From: an uncultured Oscillospiraceae bacterium
GTDB lineage: Bacteria > Bacillota > Clostridia > Oscillospirales > Oscillospiraceae
Assembly (NCBI GenBank): GCA_947588605.1
Contig: CANPYK010000001.1
Coordinates: forward strand, 151,350-215,349
DNA: 64,000 nt
Reading direction: 5' to 3'
The position numbers and the translations under genes were made by a program. Of the stretch, positions 9,769 through 18,335 are shown piece by piece. Numbering within the stretch: position 1 is the stretch's first letter; each line of letters opens with the position of its first letter. Under the pieces are notes generated by a model. The model ran no database searches and was not told the DNA's origin. It worked only from the letters and a program-made list of their open reading frames with translations.

Positions 9769-10212
9769 ATGAAAATGACCAACAAGGAGTACGCCGCCTA
9801 CGTCAAGAAGGTGACGCCCAACTCCAAGCTTATCCCGAATATGCTGAAGGCGTTCCTGGTGGGCGGGCTCATCTGCTGCCTGGGGCAGGGGATCCTGGAC
9901 GGCATGAAGGCCGCCGGCCTTACGGAGGAGAGCGCCGCCACGGCCACCAGCATCCTCCTGGTCCTCCTGGGCGCCCTGCTCACCGGCGTGGGCCTCTACG
10001 ACGACATCGCCAAATTCGCCGGCGCCGGCACCCTGGTGCCCATCACCGGCTTTGCCAACTCCGTCGTCTCCCCGGCCCTGGAGTTCAAGACCGAGGGCTA
10101 TATCACCGGAACGGCCGCCAAAATGTTCATCATCGCCGGCCCCGTCATCGTCTTCGGCATCGCCGCCAGCGTGGTCTACGGGGTGGTGCTGGTGCTGTTT
10201 AAGCTGATCTAG
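9769..10212 (+). CDS. spoVAC: Stage V sporulation protein AC
   Basis: SpoVAC is a mechanosensitive-type membrane channel subunit that moves dipicolinic acid across the spore inner membrane. The 147-residue protein begins with a short basic segment (KEYAAYVKKVTPNSK) followed by the signature LKAFLVGGLICCLGQG and about four hydrophobic segments. The ATG follows GCGAGGTG. Its usual partners spoVAD and spoVAE are not adjacent; the gene is alone between two terminators. Its promoter should be of the forespore sigma-G type, which I could not assign. Confidence 0.85.
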   Translation: MKMTNKEYAAYVKKVTPNSKLIPNMLKAFLVGGLICCLGQGILDGMKAAGLTEESAATATSILLVLLGALLTGVGLYDDIAKFAGAGTLVPITGFANSVVSPALEFKTEGYITGTAAKMFIIAGPVIVFGIAASVVYGVVLVLFKLI

Positions 10213-10224
10213 CCCCCGTTCTGG

Positions 10225-10254
10225 CCCTCCCCGCCTGAGCGGGGAGGGTCTTTT
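10225..10254 (+). terminator. Terminator after spoVAC
   Basis: CCCTCCCCGC pairs with GCGGGGAGGG across a CTGA loop, followed by TCTTTT. It begins 13 nt after the spoVAC stop. Confidence 0.9.
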
Positions 10255-11022
10255 AAAGGGTTTGCGGCTTCGTTGCGGTTTTGATGATCCGCAGTTTCAA
10301 GTTGCGTTCAATCAATGCCGTACGGGTCGCATCTCCGCGCTAAGAGCCGCCGCTTTGCGGCGGTTGCGCTCGTGATGCGCGCCTGCGGGCGCATCCTTTG
10401 CCCCAAAGGGGGTCAAAGGATGCGCCGCTATGCGCCGCAACCTTTTTGAAAGGCTCCCTTTCGTAAAGGGAGCTGTCGCGAAGCGACTGAGGAATCGAGC
10501 GTTGAGGGATAGAGCCCTATCGTCCCACGCTCGCTGCCCCCCGCCCCCCTCCTACGAGGAGGGGGCTTAAAAAGGTTGCGGCTTCGCCGCAGATTTGATT
10601 ATCCGCTGCGGCGGGGACGGGGGACGGGCGGGTTTGGAACCCGCCCCTACAGTTTAAATTGCGTTCAATCCACGCCGTACGGGCTGCCGCCCAGGTTGGC
10701 CCCCGTTGCAGGTTTCGGATTGCCCCCGATAACGCCGTAGGTGTCGCCGTCCTCGGCGACCCGCGTTTCGATGATCTCCCATGTCATTTTAATGGGATAA
10801 CCTTCCACTTCTCCTGTAGGGGCGGGTTCTAAACCCGCCCGTGCCCACATTGTATAACGGAAACGATTCCGATAAAGCGGGGATTGGTGGTTATTCGGGG
10901 GAATGGGCCAACCTGGGCGCTGCGCCCGCAGGCGCGCATCATGAGCGCAAGCGCCGCGAAGGGCGGCTCTTAGCGAGTCGCAGTGCGGCCCCAAAGGGGC
11001 CGTGCGCGGAGCAAAACAGCAG
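10255..11022. repeat. GC-rich intergenic repeat island 1
   Basis: There is no credible gene in about 770 bp. It is a patchwork of modules that recur elsewhere: CTCCTACGAGGAGGGGG, GGGCGGGTT-TGG-AACCCGCCC hairpins followed by CCTACAG, GCCGTACGGGC, GCCGCTTTGCGGCGG, and the GCTCCC/GGGAGC module. Related islands lie at 33720-33858, 47320-47480, 50297-50743 and 56894-58080. ORFs across it change frame between copies and lack ribosome binding sites. Confidence 0.75.
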
Positions 11023-11064
11023 AACCCCCCGGCGTGAATTCCGCGGAATTCGCGCCGGGGGGTT
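11023..11064 (-). terminator. Long palindrome acting as the hsp20 terminator
   Basis: A near-perfect palindrome of about 42 bp, with arms built on CCCCCCGGCGTGAATTCCG and one mismatch, lies about 50 nt beyond the hsp20 stop. On the minus strand it runs into TTCTGCTGTTTTG. It belongs to the composite repeat family also seen at 23116, 31420 and 41694. Next to it (around 11090-11115) is a second small hairpin, GAAGCCCGC/GCGGGCTTC. Confidence 0.7.
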
Positions 11065-11116
11065 CGCACGCATCCCCTTGGCATTTGAAGCCCGCAAGGC
11101 GGGCTTCAATGACGGT

Positions 11117-11572
11117 TTACTCGATCTCCAGCGTATGGCTCTCGGGGAGCTGCTGCTGTTTCTTGGGCATGGTGAGCTTCAGGACGCCGTTTTCGTACTT
11201 GGCCTTGATGGCCTTGGCGTCGATGCCGGTGATGTCGAACTGGCGGCTGTACTGACCGTAGGAGCGCTCCAGGCGGATATAGTTGCTCTTTTTGTCCTTG
11301 TCCTCGTGCTCGGAGTGGCGCTCGGCGTTGATGGTCAGGACGTCGCCGGAGATGTCCAGGTGGATGTCCTTCTTCTCAAAACCGGGCAGATCGGCCTCCA
11401 GGAGGTAGCTGTCGCCCTTGTCGGAGATGTCGGTTTTGAACTCCGCGATGTCGCCCGTCTCAAAAAAGCCGGTGAAGGGGTCCTCAAAAAAGCGCTTTTC
11501 AAAGTCCTCCATGGCCTTGAAGGGGTTGTAGGTGATGTCCTGGTTGCGGCGGAAGGGTCTGAGTTCAAACAT
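11117..11572 (-). CDS. Small heat shock protein, Hsp20 (IbpA/Hsp18) family
   Basis: An ATP-independent holdase chaperone of about 151 residues. The alpha-crystallin domain spans roughly residues 40-140 (TDISDKGDSYLLEADLPGF, then YENGVLKLTMPKK), preceded by the N-terminal arm MFELRPFRRNQD. The ATG at 11572 is preferred because the GGAGGAAATTAAA ribosome binding site directly precedes it; the upstream in-frame ATG overlaps that site. A CIRCE operator lies 165 nt upstream, so HrcA control is expected. The long palindrome follows as terminator. Confidence 0.93.
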   Translation of the reverse strand: MFELRPFRRNQDITYNPFKAMEDFEKRFFEDPFTGFFETGDIAEFKTDISDKGDSYLLEADLPGFEKKDIHLDISGDVLTINAERHSEHEDKDKKSNYIRLERSYGQYSRQFDITGIDAKAIKAKYENGVLKLTMPKKQQQLPESHTLEIE

Positions 11573-11736
11573 TTTAATTTCCTCCATTCAAATATTCCTA
11601 GTATGCCCGCCCTGGCTCTAAAGATTCCCGATGGGGCGGACCGGGTGTCGGTTCTTGGGCTCTTGCCCTTGATACGAGCTTATAATAGTCCCGGATTATG
11701 AAGAATGGATGGAATTTTTATGAAGTTTTTGTGAAA

Positions 11737-11763
11737 TTAGCACTCTTGACCTGAGAGTGCTAA
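11737..11763 (-). promoter_or_regulatory. CIRCE operator (HrcA binding site)
   Basis: TTAGCACTC, nine bases, GAGTGCTAA: an exact match to the CIRCE consensus inverted repeat. It overlaps the stop codon of the upstream MATE gene and lies in the leader/promoter region of the minus-strand hsp20. CIRCE is bound by the HrcA repressor, normally at groESL and dnaK operons. I could not place the hsp20 -35 and -10 boxes with confidence. Confidence 0.93.
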
Positions 11764-13160
11764 TTCTGTCTGCTTTGGGGCACTCAGCTCCCGGTAAGTC
11801 TGCCGGATGAGGACGGCGGCTAAACAGAAGGTGAGGAGGTCCGAGACGGGCATGGAGTATAAGACCCCGTCCAGGCCCCAGAAGAGGGGGAGGAGCAGGG
11901 CGAATCCCACGCCGAAGACGATCTCCCGCACCATGGAAAGGAGCGTGGAGGCCGCCGCCTTGCCCATGGCCTGGAGGAAGATGAAGCACGCCTTGTTGAC
12001 GCAGGCGAAGACCACCATGCAGAGGTAGATCCGGAAGGCCCGGACGGCGAAGTCCGTGTAGTAGGCGCTTTCGTGGGCCGCGCCGAAGAGGCCGATGAGC
12101 GCCCGAGGGAAGCACTCCACGATGACGAGGGCGACGAGGCCCACGGCGGCCTCGGCGATCAAAAGCCGGGTGAACAGGGCCTTGACGCGCTCCCGCAGGC
12201 CCGCGCCCATGTTGAACCCGGCGATGGGGATGCACCCGGCGGCCATGCCCACCACGACGGAGATGACGATCTGGAAGAACTTCATGACGATGCCCACCAC
12301 CGCCATGGGGATCTGGGCGTACTGGGCCTGCCCAAACACCGGGTCCAGGGCCCCGTACTTGCGGATCATGTTGTTGATAGCGGCCATGGCGGCCACCAGG
12401 GAGATCTGGGAGAGGAAGCTGGTGATACCCAGCGTCAGCGTCCGGGCGCAGATGTGCCGGTCGGGGACGTAGTCGCCCTTTCCGGGCTTGATGACGCGCA
12501 TGTGGAGGAGATACCACACCGACAGCGCCGCCGTCACGAGCTGCCCCAGCACCGTGGCAACTGCCGCGCCGGTCATGCCCCAGCGGAAGACGAAGATGAA
12601 CACCGGGTCCAGAACCGTATTGAGTACCGCCCCGGCCAGGGTGGAGGCCATGGCGAAGCGCGGCGCGCCGTCGGCGCGGATCACCGGGTTCATGCCCTGA
12701 CCGAAGACGTAAAAGGGGATACCCAGGCTGATCCAGAAGAAGTATTCTTTTGAGAGCCGGAAGGTCTCCGCGTTCACGGTGCCGCCGAAGACGGTGATGA
12801 TGGGCTCGGCGAGGAGAAGATAGAGGGCGCACAGGATAAGGCCGCCGGCGGTGAGCATCACCACGCAGTTGCCCACGCTCCGTTTGGCCTCCCCAGGCTT
12901 GCCCATGCCGAGGCTGAGGCTCACGAAGGCGCAGCAGCCGTCCCCGGCCATGACGGCGCGGCCAGGGCGATGACCGTCAGCGGGAAGACCACCGTGTTGG
13001 CCGCGTTGCCGTAGGAGCCGAGATACGAGGCGTTGGCGATGAAGATCTGGTCCACGATGTTGTAAAGCGCCCCCACCAGCAGGGAGATGACACAGGGCAC
13101 GGCGTACCGCGCCATGAGCTTTCCCACGCTCTGGGAGCCTAAAAACTGGTTGGTTTCCAT
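11737..13160 (-). pseudogene. MATE-family efflux transporter with a frameshift
   Basis: Multidrug/toxin extrusion proteins exchange cations for drugs across the membrane. The N-terminus (METNQFLGSQSVGKLMARYA, then LVGALYNIVDQIFIANASYLG) reads from 13160 in one frame to about 12962. The rest (VMAGDGCCAFVSLSLGMGK onward to 11737) is in another frame. Restoring one base near 12960 in the run GGCCGCGCCGTC joins both into a normal MATE protein of about 474 residues. This is either a real one-base deletion (a broken gene) or a sequencing error. The ribosome binding site is GGAAATCT. The stop overlaps the CIRCE site. Confidence 0.85.
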
Positions 13161-13184
13161 AGAGATTTCCTTTCCAAGCATAAA

Positions 13185-13231
13185 AAAATAGCGCGGCATC
13201 TGAGCTGGACTTACGCATCAGATGCCGCGCG
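13185..13231 (-). terminator. Terminator of the aromatic operon
   Basis: On the minus strand GCGCGGCATCTGA pairs perfectly with TCAGATGCCGCGC (13 bp) and is followed by TATTTTTTTA. It lies about 75 nt after the aroQ stop and about 25 nt before the MATE start, ending the eight-gene aro transcript. Confidence 0.93.
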
Positions 13232-13307
13232 TTCGGTTTGTATTGTAGCTCTTTTTAAAGCCGGGGTCAAAGGACGTTCTGCACAAAAATGGGGGACGCG
13301 GTGATGT

Positions 13308-13739
13308 TCAATTTGCCCCGCCGGCCAAAAAGCGCAGGGCCTCCAGGTAGCCCTCAAAGCCGTGGCCCTTGATGGTCTTGACGCAGGCGGCGCGGATGTA
13401 GCTTGTGCGGCGGAAGTCCTCGCGGGTGTCGGGGTCGGAGATGTGGACCTCCACGGTGGGGATGCCCACGGCCTTGACGGCGTCCAGGAGGGCGACGCTG
13501 GTGTGGGTGTACGCGCCGGGGTTGATGACGATGCCGTCCGCGCGCCCGTAGGCACCCTGGATGGCGTCCACCAGGGCCCCCTCGTGGTTGGACTGGAAAA
13601 ATTCTACCTCCACGCCCAGGCTCTCGGCCTCGGCGCTTATCATGCGGAGAAGGTCGGCGTAGGTGGCGCTGCCGTAAATGGCGGGCTCGCGGATGCCCAG
13701 CATATTGAGGTTGGGGCCGTTAAGCACCAGTATTTTCAC
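13308..13739 (-). CDS. aroQ: 3-dehydroquinate dehydratase, type II
   Basis: This enzyme converts 3-dehydroquinate to 3-dehydroshikimate, the third shikimate step. It has 143 residues with the type II signatures KILVLNGPNLNMLGIREP (catalytic Tyr follows in the mobile loop), INPGAYTHTSVALLDA and VEVHISDP. The start is a GTG at 13739 preceded by TGGAGGGATTTTT. It overlaps the end of aroE/aroK by 20 nt. It is the last gene of the operon. Confidence 0.95.
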   Translation of the reverse strand: MKILVLNGPNLNMLGIREPAIYGSATYADLLRMISAEAESLGVEVEFFQSNHEGALVDAIQGAYGRADGIVINPGAYTHTSVALLDAVKAVGIPTVEVHISDPDTREDFRRTSYIRAACVKTIKGHGFEGYLEALRFLAGGAN

Positions 13740-14964
13740 AAAAATCCCTCCAGATCTTCTCGGCGGTGTCCTCCAGGGCGCCGTTATTTTGGACGGTCAC
13801 ATCGGCGAAGCGGGCGTAGAGCGGGTCCCGGACCGCGTAGAGCGCCCGGAGGCCCTCGATCCCCCCGGCGGAGAGGGGCCGGCCCCGGGTGGACAGCTCC
13901 TCCAGACGCCGCTCCAAGCGATAGATACGGCCTGTCTGGTGGAGGAGGGGGTAATTCTCCGGCACGGTGACGCACCCGCCGCCGGTGGTGACGATCTTCC
14001 CCCCGGAGGCGCAGACCTCCCGGAGAAGCGATGTCTCGATTTTCCGGAACTCCGCCTCGCCGCGGCTTGTGATGATGTCGCCGGGGCGGACGCCCTCACG
14101 CTGGAGGATGAGCTTGTCGATGTCCACCAGTTCCCGGCCGGAGAGGGAGGCGATGAACTTGCCCACGGTGGTCTTGCCGGAGCCGGGCATCCCGATAAGG
14201 ACGATGTTGGTGACGTCTTTTGCCAGGGATGCGGCGATCTTCTCGACGAGTGTGTCGTCAAAGCTTTTGCGGAAAAACCGCTGTTCCGCCGCCTTCGCTT
14301 GGGCCACCAGCATGGGAAGGCCCCCGGCGTGGGGGATGCCCAGCTCCTCGGCCTGCATGAGAAGCCCGGTGCGGATGGGGTTGTAGACCACGTCCATCAC
14401 GCCCTGAAGGCGGGGGAAGGCCCGCAGGTCCACAGGCGCGGCGGGACAATTGGGGTACATGCCCACGGGGGTGGTGTTGATGAGGATCTCGGTGTCGGCG
14501 TTGCGCTCCAGATTTCCGTAGTGATTCTCCCCGGAGCGGGAGATGACCACGATCTCCCGGGCGCCCAGGGCCTTCGCCGCCGCCGTGGCGGTGCGGGAGG
14601 TGCCGCCGGAGCCGAGAATGGTCACCTTTTTGCCGTTGGGGTCAATGCCGCCCCGGCGCAGGGCGTACCGGAGGCCGTCGATGTCGGTGTTGTAGCCGTA
14701 GAGCTCCCCGCCCCGGTTGACCACGGTGTTGATGGCGCCGATCTCCAGCGCCGTGCGCTCCACGTAGTCCACGTACTTGAACACCTCCCGCTTGTAGGGG
14801 ATGGTCACGTTGACGCCCCCCAGGTCGGAACGGCGCAGAAAGCCCTCCAGCTCCTCGGGGGGAAGCTCGTAGAGCTTATACCCCTTGCACCCCAGGGCGG
14901 CGTGGATCTGGGGCGACCAGCTGTGCCCCAGCTTGCCGCCGATGAGGCCGAAGACACGGTACAT
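13720..14964 (-). CDS. aroE: Shikimate dehydrogenase-shikimate kinase fusion
   Basis: A 414-residue bifunctional protein. Residues about 1-250 are AroE: VFGLIGGKLGHSWSPQIHAA, GVNVTIPYK with the catalytic Lys, NTDIDG, and the NADP-binding ILGSGGTSRTATAAAK. Residues about 255-414 are AroK: P-loop IGMPGSGKTTVGKF, DIDKLI, the GGGCV loop, and a LID region with TRGRPLS. It would reduce dehydroshikimate and then phosphorylate shikimate. The ATG lies 1 nt after the pheA stop. The order of domains matches two consecutive pathway steps. Confidence 0.94.
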   Translation of the reverse strand: MYRVFGLIGGKLGHSWSPQIHAALGCKGYKLYELPPEELEGFLRRSDLGGVNVTIPYKREVFKYVDYVERTALEIGAINTVVNRGGELYGYNTDIDGLRYALRRGGIDPNGKKVTILGSGGTSRTATAAAKALGAREIVVISRSGENHYGNLERNADTEILINTTPVGMYPNCPAAPVDLRAFPRLQGVMDVVYNPIRTGLLMQAEELGIPHAGGLPMLVAQAKAAEQRFFRKSFDDTLVEKIAASLAKDVTNIVLIGMPGSGKTTVGKFIASLSGRELVDIDKLILQREGVRPGDIITSRGEAEFRKIETSLLREVCASGGKIVTTGGGCVTVPENYPLLHQTGRIYRLERRLEELSTRGRPLSAGGIEGLRALYAVRDPLYARFADVTVQNNGALEDTAEKIWRDFCENTGA

Positions 14965-14965
14965 G

Positions 14966-16102
14966 TCAGACCTCCTGATAGTTGCCCAAATACCGGAGGG
15001 ACCGGCAGGAGTGCTCCAAGCTCTCCAGCATGTCCACCACCTTGGGGTCGCGGACGCTGGCCTCGATCTCAAAGAAGAAGAGGAACTCGAAGTCGTGGCC
15101 CACCATGGGGCAGGACTCCAATTTAATGAGGTTCAGCTCCAGCGCGGAGATGTGGCTTAAGACATCGTAGAGCGCGCCGGGGCGGTGCTCGCAGGAGAGG
15201 ACCAGGGTGATGCGGTTGGCGCCGGGGTAGACCACGGGCTTTTTGGCCACGCAGACGAAGCGGGTATAATTGTTGTCGGAGTTCTGGATGCGCCCGCAGT
15301 CCAGCGCCTCCAGCCCGTAAAGCTCGGCGCAGTTGGAGCTGGAGAGGGCCGCCACGGTGTTGTCCGCACACTGGGAGACATATTTGGCGGCCACGGCGGT
15401 GTTCTCCATCTTCTCCACCTCCACCTTGTCCCCCAAAGACTTGAGGAACCGGTCGCACTGGCCCAGGGCCTGCTCGTGGGAGACGATCTTGCGGATGTCG
15501 GAGAGCTTCGTTCCGGGCTTTACCAGCAGTTCGTGGGAGATACAAAGCCGCTCGGAGCGGACGATGGAGACGTTTTTCACCTGGAGAAGGTCGTAGACCG
15601 CCCGGACGGACCCGTTGGAGCTGTTCTCGATGGGCAAAATTCCGAAGGTGCAAAGCCCGGACTCCACCGCGTCGAAAACGGCCTCGAAGGTCTTGAAGTA
15701 GATGACGTTCCCACGGGGGAACATCCGGTCCGCGGCCATCTGGGAGTAGGCCCCCTCCACGCCCTGACAGGCCACGAGGCCCGTCTCCGGGAAGAGCTCC
15801 GGGGTGTCCCGGAGGGAGTTTTCGATGAAGTCGCGCACGTGGGAGCCGGTTTTCAGGAAGGTGCGCTGATAGGTGCGGCTCAGCTCCAGCACCGTGGAAA
15901 AGAGCCGGTGGGAGTAGAGGTCAAAGTCCCCGGAGCGCTCCTGCACGGTCCGCAGGATCTCCCGCTCCCGCTCCTTGTTGAGGATGGGCAGGCCGTCCCT
16001 GGACTTTACCTCGGCGATCTCGCGGGACAGCTCCATGCGGTCCAGGAACAGCCTCAGAAGCTCGCTGTCGATCCCGTCGATCTTTTTGCGGATCTCAGTC
16101 AT
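14966..16102 (-). CDS. pheA: Chorismate mutase-prephenate dehydratase (P-protein)
   Basis: Makes phenylpyruvate from chorismate. About 378 residues: an AroQ-type chorismate mutase at residues 1-85 (EIRKKIDGIDSELLRLFLDR), then prephenate dehydratase (CQGVEGAYSQMAADRMF, and NNYTRFVCVAKK with the catalytic TRF), then a C-terminal ACT domain with GALYDVLSHIS and KLESCP, the Phe-binding GALV/ESRP positions. The second ATG (16102) is preferred because AAGGAT lies seven bases upstream; the first is at 16108. It overlaps the aroC end by 8 nt. Confidence 0.94.
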   Translation of the reverse strand: MTEIRKKIDGIDSELLRLFLDRMELSREIAEVKSRDGLPILNKEREREILRTVQERSGDFDLYSHRLFSTVLELSRTYQRTFLKTGSHVRDFIENSLRDTPELFPETGLVACQGVEGAYSQMAADRMFPRGNVIYFKTFEAVFDAVESGLCTFGILPIENSSNGSVRAVYDLLQVKNVSIVRSERLCISHELLVKPGTKLSDIRKIVSHEQALGQCDRFLKSLGDKVEVEKMENTAVAAKYVSQCADNTVAALSSSNCAELYGLEALDCGRIQNSDNNYTRFVCVAKKPVVYPGANRITLVLSCEHRPGALYDVLSHISALELNLIKLESCPMVGHDFEFLFFFEIEASVRDPKVVDMLESLEHSCRSLRYLGNYQEV

Positions 16103-17189
16103 TTCCATATCCTTGTTCCTCCAAAAGTATGTCTAACAGGGTAAAGGCCGTGACGGCCTCGATGACCGGGACGGCGCGGATGGCTACGCAGGGGTCATGG
16201 CGGCCCTTGACGGTGAGCTCCTCCGGCTCCATGGTGGAAAGGCGCACGCTTTGCTGCGGCCTTCCGATGGAGGGGGTGGGCTTCATGGCGCATTTGAGGA
16301 CCAGGGGCATCCCGGTCGTGATGCCGCCGATGATACCGCCGGCATCGTTTTTCGCGGTCCTGATCTTGCCGTTTTCCACGATGTACGGGTCGTTATGCCG
16401 GCTTCCCCGCATGGTTGCGGCCTCAAACCCCGCGCCGAACTCCACGCCCTTCACCGCCGGAACGCCGAAAAGCGCGGCGGCGAGGCGGTTTTCAATCCCG
16501 TCGAATATGGGGGAACCGAGGCCGGCGGGGAGGCCCACGGCGGCGCACTCGATGACGCCGCCTACGCTGTCCGCCTCCGCCCGCGCGGCCTCCACGGCCT
16601 GAGCCATACGTTCCCCGGCCGCGTCCGAGAGGACGGGGATGGGCTTTCGCGCCACGGCGTCAAAAAGCTCCTTCGTGGGGTGGAGCGGGAAGGGCTCGTC
16701 GCGCTCCCGCTCGACGCTCAAAAGGTGCGCGCCTACGTAGATGCCCTTGCTCTCCAAAATCTGCTTGGCGACGCCCCCGGCGATACAAAGAGGGGCGGTG
16801 AGCCGCCCGGAGAAATGCCCGGAGCCGCGCATGTCCACCGCTTCGCCGTAGCGCATTTTCGCGGTGTAGTCGGCGTGGGAGGGGCGGGGGAGGTCAGTGA
16901 GACCGGCGTAGTCGCCGCTTCGCGTGTCGCCGTTTTCAATGACCGCGCACAGGGGCGACCCGGCGGTGACGCCGTCCACAAGGCCGGAGAGGAACACCGG
17001 CCGGTCGTCCTCCTTGCGCTGGGTGGACAGGCGCGAGGTTCCCGGCTTCCGGCGGCACATAAAGCCGTACAGCGCCTCCTCGTCGAGCCTTAAACCGGCG
17101 GGCAGGCCGTCCACGACGACGCCGATGGCCCTGCCGTGGGATTGGCCGAAGACGGAAATTTTCAAAGCTTTTCCGATCTCAGAGGACAT
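16095..17189 (-). CDS. aroC: Chorismate synthase
   Basis: Converts EPSP to chorismate using reduced FMN. It has 364 residues with the family signatures SVFGQSHGRAIGVVVDGLPAG near the start, CRRKPGTSRLSTQRKEDD, RGSGHFSGRLTAPLCIAGG and GGIIGGITTGMPL. The ATG at 17189 is chosen over a longer reading because GGGAGGGATC lies just upstream and the N-terminus then fits the family. It overlaps aroA by 11 nt and pheA by a few bases. Confidence 0.95.
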   Translation of the reverse strand: MSSEIGKALKISVFGQSHGRAIGVVVDGLPAGLRLDEEALYGFMCRRKPGTSRLSTQRKEDDRPVFLSGLVDGVTAGSPLCAVIENGDTRSGDYAGLTDLPRPSHADYTAKMRYGEAVDMRGSGHFSGRLTAPLCIAGGVAKQILESKGIYVGAHLLSVERERDEPFPLHPTKELFDAVARKPIPVLSDAAGERMAQAVEAARAEADSVGGVIECAAVGLPAGLGSPIFDGIENRLAAALFGVPAVKGVEFGAGFEAATMRGSRHNDPYIVENGKIRTAKNDAGGIIGGITTGMPLVLKCAMKPTPSIGRPQQSVRLSTMEPEELTVKGRHDPCVAIRAVPVIEAVTAFTLLDILLEEQGYGND

Positions 17190-18333
17190 CCGCGATCCCT
17201 CCCAGTCGTCTAAAGTCGTCAAAAAAGGCGGGGTAGGACTTGGCGACCGCCTCCGCGCCGCGAATCGTCACCGGCCCATTAGCGCGGGTGGCCAGAATGG
17301 CGGCGGCCATGACGATCCGGTGATCGTTTGCCCCGTCCACGGTGCAGGCGGAAAGGGCGTCCGTCCCCGTGACGGCGAGGAAATCCGGCCCCTCCTCGCA
17401 AGATACGCCGAAGGTGCGGAGCATAGCCGCCGTGGCGGCAATGCGGTCGGATTCCTTCATTCTGAGCCGCGCGGCGTTCACAAAGCGCGTCGTGCCCGTC
17501 TTCACCGCCGCCATGGCCGCCAGGGGCGGCAAGAGGTCGGGGATCTGGGAGAGATTGACGGTGTCGGGCAAAGCCTCGCTGTACGCCGCCGCCAGCTTGT
17601 CCCCCTGGGGGGAGGCCGGGTCCAGGCCGAGGACGGCCACGTCGTGCCCCAGCGCCCGGGCGGCGTACCAGAAGCCCGCCTGGGACCAGTCTGCCTCCAC
17701 GGTGTAGTCCGCGGCGACGTACCGCTGATTTCCGGGGACGACAAACCGGGAAAAACCGTGGTTTTCCACGGAAATGCCGTACCTTTTCAGCACGTCCAGC
17801 GTCATGGTCACGTACTCCCGGCTCTGGAGCGGGGAGGTGACGTCGATCTCGCTGTCGCCGTCTGTCAGCGGCAGGGCGTAGAGGAGGCCCGTGACGAACT
17901 GGCTGGACACGTCGCCGGGGAGCTCGTACCGTCCCGGCGTCAGCGTGCCGGAGACAAAGAGCTCGCCGCCGGTTTTTTCAAAGTGGATGTGTGTTTGCCG
18001 GAAAATGGAAAAATACGGCTCCTGAGGCCGCTCCATGAGCCGCCCGCGCCCTGTGAACCGCGCCCCGCCCCGCAGCACCAGCGCCAGGGGAATGAGAAAC
18101 CGCAGGGTGGAGCCGGACTCTCCGCAGTCAAGGCACGGAAAGCCGTTTTCAATGTCAAAAAGCGCCTCCAGGCACCGGCGCGTGGCGTCGATGTCCTGGG
18201 ATTCGGCCAGATGCGCGATCCGCTCCGCCGACCCGGCCAGCGTCGCCGCGATCAGCGCCCGGTGGCTGAGGGACTTGGAGGGCGGGGGCGTCACCGCCCC
18301 GCGGAGGGGACACGGCGTGATACGTATGTCCAT
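17179..18333 (-). CDS. aroA: 3-phosphoshikimate 1-carboxyvinyltransferase (EPSP synthase)
   Basis: Transfers the enolpyruvyl group from PEP to shikimate-3-phosphate. It has 384 residues, somewhat shorter than the usual 425-430, with the N-terminal PPSKSLSHRALIAATLAG, GESGSTLRFLIPLAL, RMKESDRIAATAAMLRTFG and DHRIVMAAAI. It lies between aroB (3 nt gap) and aroC (11-nt overlap). Confidence 0.94.
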   Translation of the reverse strand: MDIRITPCPLRGAVTPPPSKSLSHRALIAATLAGSAERIAHLAESQDIDATRRCLEALFDIENGFPCLDCGESGSTLRFLIPLALVLRGGARFTGRGRLMERPQEPYFSIFRQTHIHFEKTGGELFVSGTLTPGRYELPGDVSSQFVTGLLYALPLTDGDSEIDVTSPLQSREYVTMTLDVLKRYGISVENHGFSRFVVPGNQRYVAADYTVEADWSQAGFWYAARALGHDVAVLGLDPASPQGDKLAAAYSEALPDTVNLSQIPDLLPPLAAMAAVKTGTTRFVNAARLRMKESDRIAATAAMLRTFGVSCEEGPDFLAVTGTDALSACTVDGANDHRIVMAAAILATRANGPVTIRGAEAVAKSYPAFFDDFRRLGGIADVL

Positions 18334-18335
18334 CC

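Noticed and set aside
12950..12975. Programmed frameshift in the MATE gene
   Set aside because: No slippery heptamer or downstream stimulatory pseudoknot is visible; a one-base deletion or sequencing error explains it better.
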